Shown here: one piece after another, positions 1-11,037 of the stretch
Layout of the letters: every line of letters begins with the position of its first letter
How positions within the stretch are numbered: the first letter of the stretch is position 1
Assembly (NCBI GenBank): GCA_029783825.1
Contig: JAREIK010012400.1
Coordinates: forward strand, 186,001 to 250,000
Length of the DNA stretch: 64,000 bases
Direction: 5' to 3'
DNA from: Sapria himalayana
Taxonomy: Eukaryota > Streptophyta > Magnoliopsida > Malpighiales > Rafflesiaceae
Made by a program: the position numbers and the translations under genes
Notes under the pieces: generated by a model
Database searches by the model: none
Seen by the model: only the letters and a program-made list of their open reading frames with translations
What the model was told of the DNA's origin: nothing

Positions 1-26
1 ATATATATATATATATATATATATAT
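1..26. repeat. (AT)n microsatellite at window edge
   Basis: Pure AT dinucleotide run; it probably continues beyond the window. A similar run begins near 63973 at the other edge. Confidence 0.95.
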
Positions 27-721
27 TTATTATATATATTATTTTGAATCTTCTTTGACACCCTAATATTTTTAATTTTAATTATTTTAAAATAGATTAA
101 AACTACTAACACCTATTTTTAGATTTTTTTTGGCAAATGGATCAAAACTATAAGAGATAATCTAATTTCAAAATTGGACATTTCAATCATATTATAATTA
201 TTATCGATATTTAGTTCAACTTTATTATTATAAAAAGTACTATTTATCATTTTTATTATAATTATCTTTACTTCAATGCATACCTTAATTTTATGCGGGT
301 AGAAACAATAATTTATTTCTTTTTATCAACTCGCACTTTGTCGCCTTGCAGACTTATTGTTACATTTAAGACATGAGAGTAATCATTAATTAGTAAGCAG
401 GGAAAATCAACCAAAACATAGAAGAGAGAAAAAAAAAGAGATAAAATATAAACAAATAAAAAACAATATTTCAATAACATATTTATAAATTTTTTTGATT
501 AGAAAATTTATATTTTTTTCATTTTTTTATATTATTTGAAAAAATTTCCAACATCCATAGGATATTTGCCCATTAGCCGTTGGAAAAAATCCAACGGCTA
601 AAAAATATCTTTTAATAGTTGTCCTTGTATAGTTGTCCATGATAGCATTTATAGTTGTCCTTGTATGAGCAGGAGAAAGATAACATTAGGTTTAGCTTAA
701 CATGTAAAAGGGTAATGGGTT
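27..721. other. AT-rich stretch without recognisable gene
   Basis: AT-rich DNA with no long open frame and no recognised motif. Around 570-592 there is a short inverted pair (TTAGCCGTTGGA / TCCAACGGCTAA). Nothing else could be assigned. Confidence 0.5.
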
Positions 722-1046
722 TTTGTAATAAAACACATGCCTCGTGCTTGCGCGGATCATGCCAATGTGTCATGAATGTGTGTCGTGCCTAGGCCCTAGC
801 ACAACATGAGGCACACTTATATTTGGCCTAGCACGACATGAGGCAAGATTAGATTTGACCCTACATGATATGAGCCACGAATAGATTCAACCCAGCACGA
901 CATGAGTCATGCCATGGATAGGCACAAACACGATCTAGACACAGGCTTAGACTATGTTGTGTTGGGCTAAAGATAGTCGAATCAGGCTATTCCTCATACT
1001 ATGCTTACGTCACCCAACCCACTTGGTACCTTTATAATTGTATTGA
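722..1046. mobile_element. hAT-type subterminal island (fragment)
   Basis: This GC-richer island has repeated CTAGCACAACATGAGGCA and CAGCACGACATGAG motifs like those in the subterminal regions of the complete hAT elements in this window. It ends near 1034 with CCCACTTGGTACCTTTATA, a diverged match to the right TIR CCCATTTGACACCTCTA. No left TIR or target duplication could be paired, so it is probably a truncated non-autonomous copy. Family assignment rests on resemblance to the copies with confirmed target duplications. Confidence 0.55.
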
Positions 1047-2059
1047 ACTCCTTGTGTCACATATTATATAGACTTAATATTAAAAAATATTTAATAAATT
1101 TATAAGGCATAAATAATATCTTAAATGGATCATTATCTTTTATGGATATATATACATATAACTATTTATGACAAGATGACATGATGAGAAATTTTCAAAA
1201 TAGATGCTTAGACTAATAAAAAATTAACCTGCAGCCACTTTATCATACATTCGTACTCATGAATAAACAAATTTCTAATTCAAATCGATCAAATATTTAA
1301 TAAAAAAAAAATAAAAATAAAAAAAATATTACAAGTATTGATCATATGTGTTTGTTCTTAGCAAAAAATTGAGCAAAGATGATAATTATGAAAATTTTTC
1401 ATAATAATAAAAAATATATATATAATGAAAATCATTGATAAAAGGTAGGACATCCAACTTCAAGTGCCTTTACGTATAACTACATGCTTAAACAAAAAAA
1501 ATCTATAAAAAATCAAGAGGAAAGTATACTATGAGGTGTTTCCCCAAAAATTTTTAAAATTTAAAAACTAAACTTTTGATATTTTTTAAAGTCACAAAAC
1601 TAAAAATAAATTAAAAATAAAGACACCCGATTTCATAAGTCATAAACTACACTAAAAAAATATCTAGTGTTCGGGTCACAAAACTGAATAATTATCATGA
1701 CTTTAACTGAAAACTATTAAAGCATTTTAAAGAAAAAATTACAATATTTTACTTAGTTATGACATTTAATACTAATGAGATATTTGATTATTAGGACATA
1801 TAATTAATATTAAAACTATATAAATTTTATGACATAAATATTAATGTCACTCCATAATAATAACGTAGTCACTAAATATGTCACAGAGTAAAAAATATTT
1901 TGGTAATAAGTTGGTAAAATCATGATATACAAATATTATCATTATTAATTAAATAAAATTTTAGTCAAGAATAAATGTCAAAAATATACAAAAATCTATA
2001 CATGCAACAAAATAAGTAGGCTCAGCATAGCCCAATAGTCTAACTTCCTTAGTCAGGGA
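1047..2059. other. AT-rich intergenic DNA
   Basis: AT-rich DNA with A runs around 1300-1325 and 1495. No coding or structural feature was recognised. Confidence 0.5.
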
Positions 2060-5000
2060 AAGAGGTATCAAATGAGCTGGACAGCATAGCAGTGACATGA
2101 GGCACAGCCCGATTGAATCATGTCTGGCCCAGCACTGCACAGTCCAAAACATGCCTAGACGTGGGTCAAGCCAGCCCGAGGCAAGGCTCATGCCATGCTG
2201 GGCCAATGATAGTCGTGGATTGTATCATGCCATGAATGACCTGCATGCTAGCCCCATTGGCATTGTCCACCAACCCATAAAGCATAAATCAGTTATGCCT
2301 AGTGGGTTATGGGTTACCGGGAAGCAAACACAGTCCAATTGGCCAGCACTCGACCTAAATTAAGTTCATTAACATTAATAATATTAATTTTTATATTTTA
2401 TAATACCTGCCATATGGCAAGTTTTATTAATGAAACCTGTCATGTGGCTGGCCCTGGCTGAGTTTGCCCAACACTACACATACAAACATACTGGCCAACT
2501 AGACTATGACATCTCAACCCTCTCTTCTATAAATAAAAAAAATAAAAAAAATAAAAAAAATAATTTTTAAATTAAAAAAAGTCTGTAAATACAAATTATG
2601 AATTTGAAGTTTTTCATTCTCATTTCTATTCTAAATTTCAACTCTCATCTCCTCTAAGCTATGATATCTCCTTTGCACTTTACTCTATCTCTCTCTCTCA
2701 AGAATTTTTTTTTAAAGCATAAAATATTTTAAGTAGATATTTTTTGTTGTGTTCCATAACCTATTGCTACAGGCTGAGAGCTATGAGGTGCGGGCTGCCG
2801 CCTTCTCTCTCTCCTCTCCAATCTAGAACATAATCCAACTATTTTTTTGTTTTTTAATATAGTTTTATACAATAAATATATAAATAAAAATTACTATTTG
2901 TGAGTATAACAATAATGATATTAATTTAAATTTAGACAAAAAATAATGAAAATCTTATAAAAAGATTCGAAAATCGAAAAAACATTTTCTCTCGTCATTA
3001 CTCAAACTCAAATACCTAAAAAACTAAAAACACATATAATATCCATAATTTAGACTCCTTTTAACATAATAAAAAATAAAAATACTAGAAATATAAATAA
3101 AGAATCGGCAAAATACAAATATTATAAAAAAATATATACATGTAAAAGTATATATAAGATTGAGCACTTAAAAAGATATGCTGATTAATATACAAAAAAA
3201 ATAAAACATAGTATATCCTAGACAAACTCAACTAAGCATGAGCAATGAAATTTTTGAAGATAAATCTAATTCAGCTTCTTTGATCATTTTCATATACCAC
3301 AATGATTTAAGAAATAAAGACATGGCTAAAATGATTACCAATATAGGTTTTCAGATTAAATTTTCAGATGATACTAGAAATATTAGTATCATATAGACCT
3401 ACTTCCAACTTGCTAATCATAGGATTCTTAGATCTACATGTAAGAACAACATTATTAAATATTATAAGTTAAAAAAATAATAATTAATAAATTTAAATAA
3501 TATAGTTACATAGTGTCCATGATATCTGAAATCTAAACAAGTCATGATAATGTATCTTTTGAGTGCACACTATGTAAATTCTAAATGAAAATTTAATAAA
3601 AAAATTTTAGAATTTTTTGAAATTATTCATCCTCATTACGGTCATATCATATAATTGTGTATGATAAGAATCTTTAAAGATTATCATATTCAAAATAAAT
3701 TATTTAATATCATATTTTATAATGTATTTAATAAAGAAATATTTATTAATATATTAATTAGGACAAATAAAGATTGACCTTTAGGTGATATTTTTTGTTG
3801 GATATATATTTCATATTATTAATCTGATAGTATAAGTAGAGATCAAGATTATTTCTCACACATTAGATAAAATACAAAATTTACTAAAATATCTTTGGAT
3901 GCCTAACAGACTAAAATTTTAGTAGTTTTTATTTATTTGCAAGTCTACAATAAAAAAATTCCAAACAAATGTGAGATTCCAATATAATTATACTTATCTA
4001 ATATTAAAGTCAATTATTGAAAACGAACATGTGATATCTGACTACGTCAATAATAAGAATAACAAACTTATTATTGACGACTCTGACTGTGATAAATAAA
4101 TTTCTTTTATAAAATTCTTAAAAATTTTTAACACAACGAACATGTATTCATTTGTATTCATGCTCATCACTTGCATTGTACTCAGGAGTATATACAATAT
4201 TAATAGCATATTTAGTATGTTTAGAAATGACTTACATTTAATATCATTTTTATTGAGATGAAAATCAAATATTTAAAGTACTGATCTACTACTTCATCTC
4301 TTTATTGCCTAGTTACATGTATAAATCATAAGATTAAGATCAAAGTGACAAAATATTTTGAAATATATATCCATGTGAATGAACCAAGAATATCAATCTA
4401 AAATATTCATTCACAAAAAAATTAACTAAGTTATTTACATATTACAACATTAGGTATAATAGTAGTTATAGCCAATCTTTGAGTGCAAATATGAAAATCA
4501 TATTCAGAGATGATGACTTCTTCATTTAATTAGCAAAAAAAATAATGAAGTAATTTATTAAATATAAGCGAGCTATTATGGTATTTAGATATTAATTATT
4601 GTTCAATCATATCATATATGATAATAAGAACTTCAATATTTTACAATAATATAAATTATATGAGTTTACCTATTCAATCTTACCTAAGATGACACATAAT
4701 CTACTATTTTCTCGAGTATCAAGTATAGTATTAAAATCTATTCTTTCTATTGTAATCAATATTATTTCAAATAAAAGATCAAGACTATATTGAAATATCA
4801 TTAAAATACTTGTATACATGAAAGACTGAGAGGATCTAAGGATTAGCATCCAAAATATAACTAGAACAAGAGTACATGAATTACTAATAGATAATAACTA
4901 TTAAAATTTAGAGAATATTAAGGCTACAACTAGTGATATCATCAGACTTTTATACGATAATAATAATTTGCACATAAACATTGATCGATATTGAAATTTA

Positions 5001-5365
5001 TGATTATTATTTTATTTTGGATGATTAATTATTTTTGTTTTTTATTATTATTATTTTTTTTGTTAATCATTTTTTTATGAAGTTATTATTGATATTTTTT
5101 TTTATTTCATACAAATATGACATGTAATATATGATTATATTTTTTCATATATTGTGCATTGCAAATTTGTAATTTACATACATAAAAATTAAAATCAAAA
5201 ACTAGTACAATCAAGCATGACCCATCACGACCCAGCCCAATTCTACCCAAACTCATGCCGATCGAGCCATGTCGGGCCAGACAAAAGATAAGTTATGTCA
5301 TGCCATTACGGCATGACTACTTTACCAGGCCGTGCCGGCATGGCACAACCCTTTTGTCACCTCTA
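2060..5365 (+). mobile_element. Decayed hAT transposon (TAGAGGTGTCAA family)
   Basis: The left end near 2060 reads AAGAGGTATCAAATGAGC. A right end is proposed at 5365, where CCTTTTGTCACCTCTA closes a second GC-richer island. Between them lie a left subterminal island (to about 2510) and a body that aligns in order with the bodies at 13863-17164 and 18833-24700. The body carries a transposase relic on the plus strand. The 8-bp flanks do not match, so the ends are less certain than in the sister copies; either could have been altered by later insertion. The adjoining island 5366-5722 may be a separate insertion. Confidence 0.7.
2900..4860 (+). pseudogene. hAT transposase relic (RICESLEEPER/Ac-like)
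   Basis: Reading the plus strand across frames gives a recognisable hAT transposase. Near 3565-3660 the reading is SAHYVNSK, then KFNKKILEFFEIIHPHYGHI, matching the region after the catalytic TSD.WS block where the family has AHYID..W.L.KRIL. Near 3970-4080 it reads YLILKSIIENEHVISDYVN. Near 4640-4830 it gives the C-terminal dimerisation region in broken form: a YPILPKMAH-like stretch, an SIV.K..FS-like stretch, then SNKRSRL and VYMKDW equivalents. Many stops and frameshifts separate these blocks, so the gene is dead. Two sister relics in the window keep the same blocks. Confidence 0.72.
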
Positions 5366-5722
5366 GACTTGAGCATGTCGAATCAATGATGAGCCAAGCC
5401 ACTCATAACTTGGCCATGGCACTAGCAATGGGTATTGGGTAATGTTGCAGTGGCTCCTACCCATGCCCCCTAGCTGACACTAGCCAATCAGGTAGTTCTC
5501 TATGGCCCATGCCACTATTTTGTGTCGTCATGCCTAGAACATGGGTCATGCATGGTACAACACATGATTTATGTGGTTCCGATATGATATAACATGAACC
5601 ATGTCATGGGTTGGCACAAGGTCAGTCCAGGCATAGTTATGGCACATTATGTGCCAAGCCTGGCATGATTAAATCAAGCCATGCCACATGTCATGCTTGA
5701 GTCACCTAGCTCACTTGATACC
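5366..5722. mobile_element. hAT-type GC-richer island
   Basis: A run of GGCATGG / CATGTCATGC / GACACTAGCC motifs ends near 5722 with GCTCACTTGATACCTTTA, a diverged right TIR of the TAGAGGTGTCAA family. It directly abuts the right end of the larger element at 5365. No target duplication was found. It is either a small non-autonomous copy or a displaced end of the neighbour. Confidence 0.5.
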
Positions 5723-6047
5723 TTTAACACAATCTCTTCAACTTTCTAGATAAAGACTATCACCATATTAATATCTCATAAGTCTTATACTAAAAAGAAA
5801 GTCTTATATAATATGTATAATTTTCATCTCTATCAATTAGAACTAACATGACTAATACTACAAAAAGAAAATACTTGGTTGAAATCCTTCATCTTTATGT
5901 ATTTAGAGATTGTTCATTGACAAGTCATATTTCAATAGCATTTGTCATATAGAGTGAGAAGAATTAATAGTCAAGTTTCTAGTACTACAACTGTTCTAGT
6001 TGTGAAAGAGAAATGAAATGTGAGAATAGGTTGAAAAAAGATCACAA

Positions 6048-7108
6048 CATAGTTGTGAAAGGCGTTGCTAGGCTCAGGTGCAAGCGAATCGCAGCAATGA
6101 TGCTCCGCCTGGGACAAGGCAAGGCTCCTTAACGTAGACATATGGAAAATAGCAAAGGCGCACGCCTTTCCTGAGGCGAGAAGCTCTCCACAGGCGTGCC
6201 ACCATCCAGGTAAGTCGTCTTCCTCAGATCCTCTTTATTTTTCATTTGTCCAGTTATCAATTTTCTTTTAACTTGCATCTCCTTTCTTTCTTTTTTTTAT
6301 ATTTTTTTTATATATCTACTATGTTTTTCAATAACAGAGATGAAATAGAAGAATACTCTATGATTATTCCTTGCATAGCTGGCAATTGGTCATAAAACCA
6401 GAGTTTGATTCATGATTTCTACCGATCTATTACGAACTTGATTCTGTGACTTTGTTTTGAATTGGTGATTCTCTTATCTTTGTGACATGTTTTGATATGA
6501 GATAACTTAGAGAATCCTGCTTGTTTTCCTTAGAATGCTTGAAATTTATGGCTTAGGTTTAAATTTATTCAATTTGGATTTTGCATGTTTCACTTCATTT
6601 AAAGATTTCACTAACAAGTTGCACATCTAGCTTCTTAGAATCTATTAATAATAAAGGTAAATAGGAATAACTTATTTTATAAGTTCTAAAAAATGATAAC
6701 AAAAAACATGATATTTTAATTGATACCTTATATAAAAAAAAGTTTTATGAGAATAACTCCAAAAAAATTAGAAAGCCAAAAAAATAAATTTAAAAGTGAT
6801 ATAATACTTAATAAAAATGATATAATTATAATTGAAGATTTATGGGATGATTTAAATGGAATGCTCGTAATAATTCTTTCTCATTAGAAAAACTTTTTCA
6901 TCAATATTTGAAGTGAGGAAATCAACAACAAAATGATACTTTATCATTCCACCTAGTATTTTTTGTGATTGAATTAGACTAATAGATTAAAATTTGAGTC
7001 TTGAATGAATTATCATGTTTAATTATAATAATGAGGTGCACCTTACATAAAAAAACACGCGCCTTAAGGCTCCTGGAGACCTTTGTGCCTTACCCATTCG
7101 CAACTATG
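6048..7108. mobile_element. Non-autonomous hAT element, TIR CATAGTTGTGAAAGG, 1061 bp
   Basis: The left end reads CATAGTTGTGAAAGGCG and the right end CGCAACTATG, an inverted match with small mismatches. The element is flanked by a perfect 8-bp direct repeat GATCACAA at 6040-6047 and 7109-7116, the duplication length expected for hAT. Its ends are rich in AGGCGC/GCGCCTTAAGGC subterminal motifs; the interior is AT-rich and no transposase was recognised. The copy at 60092-60568 shares both ends. Confidence 0.88.
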
Positions 7109-7116
7109 GATCACAA

Positions 7117-8078
7117 AACTAAATTTAAATAAGTTTCATTACTAAAAGAAATTACATATCCAAAAAGAATTGTTGAGTTTTCCAACCCAAGTTGTAATCA
7201 TTTTTTTTCAAACAAGAGATAATATTCAACAACTTATTAAATTTACTTAGAATTCATCGGGGAGAATACTTAATAGCTTGGCTCTAATATCTAGTATATA
7301 TCTTCCTCATTTTTTTTCTCAAAATATATTATAGATTCTACTTGGGATTCATAAAATTTAGCAAACATTTTGATAGATTTGATTATTGGGCCCTAATTAG
7401 TGATGTTAATCCAACACTAGCACCGAGTAATTGATCTTGAAGAAAATGATCATTTGATAGGAATTTTCCTTTTGTTTTCTTCCATGTCTATGCCTAAAGG
7501 CCTTCATGTTATTATAATCTATTAAATCAATGCTAGTATTAAAGATATAATCAGATTAATATTTTTTACTTTTTCAGATTAATATTTCATATTCCATGAA
7601 ATCATCCATACAAAAGGTTTGTATCAGAATCATATTTCTCAAATACTTCAAGTAGACATTGAGTGTAAAAAGTGACCTACATAAGAAATCAAATTACCTA
7701 AAAGAGGATTGGAGAACGTAACAAAAACCACCAATATGAGTGAAGCTATCATAACTGCTTTAAGCCAACTGGCAACCATTAACATCAATGAAATGCGAAA
7801 ACCTAAACAAAGAGGATTGGAGAGAGAAATAACATAATGGAATACGAAATCAATTCCAAAGGAAAGAGTGGCTGCTTCTGACAATCAGACATCTTATTAA
7901 CACTGAACTACTGGTATATTCATAATAATTTCAAGAATTTTTCATAATCATTTCTGATTTTCATATTATCGCAAATCCTATATAAAATACCAGACAAGAA
8001 CATAATGACGTACTAAACAAGGATCAACAATTTTACTGACAATTTCGCCATTAATGCTTATACTTAACAACATCTCAC
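7117..8078. other. Probable first intron or flank of the reductase exon
   Basis: If the reductase gene was intact, this stretch would lie in its first intron on the minus strand. An open frame at 7648-7884 (-) encodes a hydrophobic peptide that does not match the rest of the reductase. No second reductase exon was found on the minus strand from here to position 1. Confidence 0.4.
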
Positions 8079-8264
8079 TGAAATTTCAAGGGATTTAAGA
8101 TGGGAGACAGCAGAATCAAGCACGTGATCACGTCTGCCCATGATAGAAACGGATGATCCGTGATTGCCAAATTGTGTGGCGATTTCCAAACCAATTCCTG
8201 ATCCACCTCCAGTTATCAAAACCACCTTTCCTTTCAGTATATCACTCTTAAATGGTGACTCCAT
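8079..8264 (-). CDS. Peroxisomal 2,4-dienoyl-CoA reductase-like, exon 1 only
   Basis: This 62-codon exon starts MESPFKSDILKGK and contains the SDR nucleotide-binding motif TGGGSGIG (residues 18-25), followed by the cofactor-binding IMGRR block (41-45) and LDSAVSHLKSL. It closely resembles the N-terminus of plant peroxisomal 2,4-dienoyl-CoA reductases, SDR enzymes that act in beta-oxidation of unsaturated fatty acids. The exon has no stop or frameshift and ends in phase 0 at a donor GTGAGATG (8071-8078). The family has about 300 residues, so roughly four fifths of the protein is missing here. The remaining exons may lie beyond the left edge, past the inserted elements, or be lost. The exon itself gives no sign of decay, so I cannot say whether the gene is live. 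Confidence 0.82.
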
Positions 8265-8460
8265 TTCTTTGTTTGTCTTATGTTTCGTCCTCTTTACTTT
8301 CAGAATCCAGAGTTAGCTGTTTGCGGTTGGCCTTAGCCCCGAACCAATCGCAACCGGCAACTCTCTGTCTTATGTTTTGCAATTTACTTCTCGTTCTGAA
8401 TAATGATGCATAATTAAAACTCGGGAAAATGATGCCCCAATATATATATATATATATATG
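8265..8460 (-). promoter_or_regulatory. Candidate 5' UTR/core promoter of the reductase exon
   Basis: The sequence just upstream of the ATG is GC-richer than its surroundings, as 5' UTRs here tend to be. About 175 bp upstream of the ATG lies a (TA)n run at 8441-8459 that could serve as a TATA region. This is inferred from position and composition only. Confidence 0.3.
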
Positions 8461-8499
8461 TTTTATTATTAAAAAAATAAAAGCCCTTTTATATTTCAA

Positions 8500-9189
8500 A
8501 AATTACAGTTTTTAAATTGAAAAACTACCATTTATTGAAAAAAAAAATTAAAAATTTTCATAAACTAAATTGTACATAATTTACCCAAACTTATGTTTGT
8601 TTGGCAAAAAAAATGGCAAATATTATAAGTGCTAGAAAACAATACAAATATAAAAATTGTAAGATGTTCAAAACATAAGATTATAAAATTATAAAAAATA
8701 TTAAAATATACAAATTTTAAAATTATAAATATGAAAAGAATCGATTATACAATACACACACACACACACACCACAAAAAATATTTACATATTTCATGTAA
8801 AAAATTAAAAATTATAAAATAAAATTATTAGAATATAAAAATTAATAACTTATGCCATTATGAAAATTAAATTTATTTATATTAACACACTGATATGATT
8901 GATCAACAATAACAAAAATTAAAATATATGACTTTGTGATTCAAAAAATACATAAGCCTTGTCTATTTGTATTTCAAGAATCCAATGGTAATAATTTGAG
9001 TTGAACTTTTGCATCCAAAGATCATACCGAGAGCACTAGTATTTCATCATGAGTCTGAAAAGGTTGAATAATTCAACAAATCTTACTCTCAATAAATTAA
9101 ATGATAATGTTTCAAACATTTGACTCATTACTTCGAAGAAAAATACTTATTAAAATAAAAATTTTAAAATCCTAAAACTTTGAAATCCA
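8500..9189. other. AT-rich spacer with (CA)n
   Basis: AT-rich DNA with a (CA)8-type microsatellite at about 8755-8771. No gene was recognised. Confidence 0.5.
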
Positions 9190-10010
9190 ACTTTTGTGTC
9201 AGCCCATCATGCCTAGTAGGCAGAGGCGTAAAACAATTTGTGTCAGCCTATGACATGCCACACACCTCAAAACAGAGGCAGCCCAGCACAACCCATGGCC
9301 CATTGAGCAGACAAGGTCGTGTCTGGCAAACTAGGTTGGGTTGGGCAACACGTGACCAGACACGACCTAGCTCAAAGCAAGGCTATGCGATATGAGCCCA
9401 TTGCAAGCTCAAGCACATGCATAATATTACAAAGTTTAGGCTAAGCCTAGGTGCGACGTGCTCCTTGCTAGGCTCGGCAAACAAGAACATGACCACATGG
9501 TTCATGTCTGGCTCGCTTGGGCTCGGACTAATGGCCAGCCTATGCTTGAGGAAACATTGCAACATAAGGCCATAGGTGTGGCCAAGTCTAAGGGGTCTGC
9601 TAGTATTACATCATGCTTGTGTCATGGGTTCACCCTATCCTAAGGCCAACCTTAGCATGACTAGTCATGTGGTGAAACATTTAATAGTCATGTCCAGACA
9701 CATGCTCTAGTGACACGCATCAAAATTATGTCAGCCCAGCATGACCCAATGGCATACTAGGCAGCCTAAGTCATGTCGGGCATACTAGGATGGGTAGACA
9801 TTACATGCCTAGACACAACCTCTAAATGGCAAGTCACATAATAGAACACTTTCAGTCATGTCATGCCACATGCTCTAGCAACACACATGCCACCCTCCAA
9901 GTTCAGCACAACCCACATTGTTTCCAAGTGCAAGACATGTATTGCAAGGCTCACATTATCATGTCATGTCATATCTCGAGCAAGGCCACTCTGCTCATTT
10001 GTCACCTCTA
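9190..10010. mobile_element. hAT-type islands, right TIR at 10010
   Basis: Dense CAGCCCAGCACAACCCATGGC- and CATGTCATGCC-like motifs fill this 0.8-kb GC-richer block. It ends in CTCATTTGTCACCTCTA, a close match to the right TIR of the TAGAGGTGTCAA family. The next 8 bp are CTAATATG; I found no matching copy on the left, so the left end is unresolved and two copies may be merged. Several short open frames on both strands are by-products of the motif composition. Confidence 0.62.
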
Positions 10011-10018
10011 CTAATATG

Positions 10019-10443
10019 AATGTTAAACTCCAAACGTGTTCCAATGGACTAGTGATTTATTCATATCTACATGCCACAAAATTTATTGCGTCACAAATCT
10101 TCATATCCTCACAACAAGATGGAGGGATGTTAAAATAACAAGTCTAAAAATTTCAATATTTACATAACGCAAAAAACAAAATTAAACAAATTTTTAAAGT
10201 CCCTTATCTAGTAGAGATTTGAGCTTCTGTCGTTTCCTTTCTTTTGCCTGCTCTTTGAATCCATCAACCTCTATCCCCACCATCACCACTCATCTTGCCA
10301 TATAAATCCAAAAGCAGCAAAATTTAAACAACGTTATATTCATAAAGAAAATTTCATATGCTTCTAACCAAAAAAAAACTAAGTAATATGGAGGACAACA
10401 AAAGTGGGAAAAAACTAGAAAGGCAAGCTGTGTTTATTACAAT

Positions 10444-10483
<40 letters not shown>

Positions 10484-10573
10484 TTGTCATCGCATCTAAG
10501 CATGACTTCCGACACATACATATAATACAATAACTTCTAAATTGATTAATTTTTCCAATATTATTCTCACATA
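10019..10573. other. Spacer with (CA)n(TA)n microsatellite
   Basis: Contains a compound CA/TA microsatellite at about 10442-10482. No gene was recognised. Confidence 0.55.
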
Positions 10574-10581
10574 CTTTGAGA

Positions 10582-11029
10582 TAGAAGTGTCTAGCATGCA
10601 GTGTTGTGCCATCGAGACCTATTTTTCTCGACCCAACTAGGCCATCATGTCGTGCACCATGTCATGCTAGGCACGGCACAGTGCATGTTCGACCAGCCCA
10701 ACACAGCATGATGGCCGACCAATTAAAATCGACCACGTAGCTGCATTTTTTTTAAACAGACCACCCCATTATGAGACTCAATTTTTTTAAAAAAATAAAA
10801 CATAACCGCTCACGTGACCGCCTGAAATAAATCATATAGGGCAATCACCAAGGCAGGTTCAACATGCCGTAGGACCAGGCACACGGGTTGTGTCTGGCCC
10901 AGCATGGCACGAACCATGACTAGGGGCAGCCCAGCCTAACTCGAGGCATGGTTTCAGACCATGTCAAGCTTGGCCAGGCACTGCTGAAACGGGCCGTGTT
11001 TGGGCCACCCATCCCATTTGACACCTCTA
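10582..11029. mobile_element. hAT MITE, 448 bp, perfect 8-bp TSD
   Basis: The left end TAGAAGTGTCTAGCATG is a diverged TIR and the right end CCCATTTGACACCTCTA is canonical. Both are bordered by CTTTGAGA (10574-10581 and 11030-11037), a perfect 8-bp duplication. The interior carries the GGCACGG/CAGCATGGCAC subterminal motifs of the family and no transposase. Confidence 0.88.
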
Positions 11030-11037
11030 CTTTGAGA

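Noticed and set aside
2060..5722. Pairing the left end at 2060 with the right end at 5722
   Set aside because: The 8-bp flanks (GTCAGGGA and ACACAATC) do not match; the end at 5365 fits the body layout better, although its flank does not match either.
7648..7884. 78-codon minus-strand open frame near the reductase exon
   Set aside because: It has no similarity to the expected reductase continuation and lies in presumed intron DNA.
9180..10138. Short open frames in the 9.2-10.1 kb island
   Set aside because: They overlap on both strands and follow the hAT subterminal motif composition; none shows a domain.
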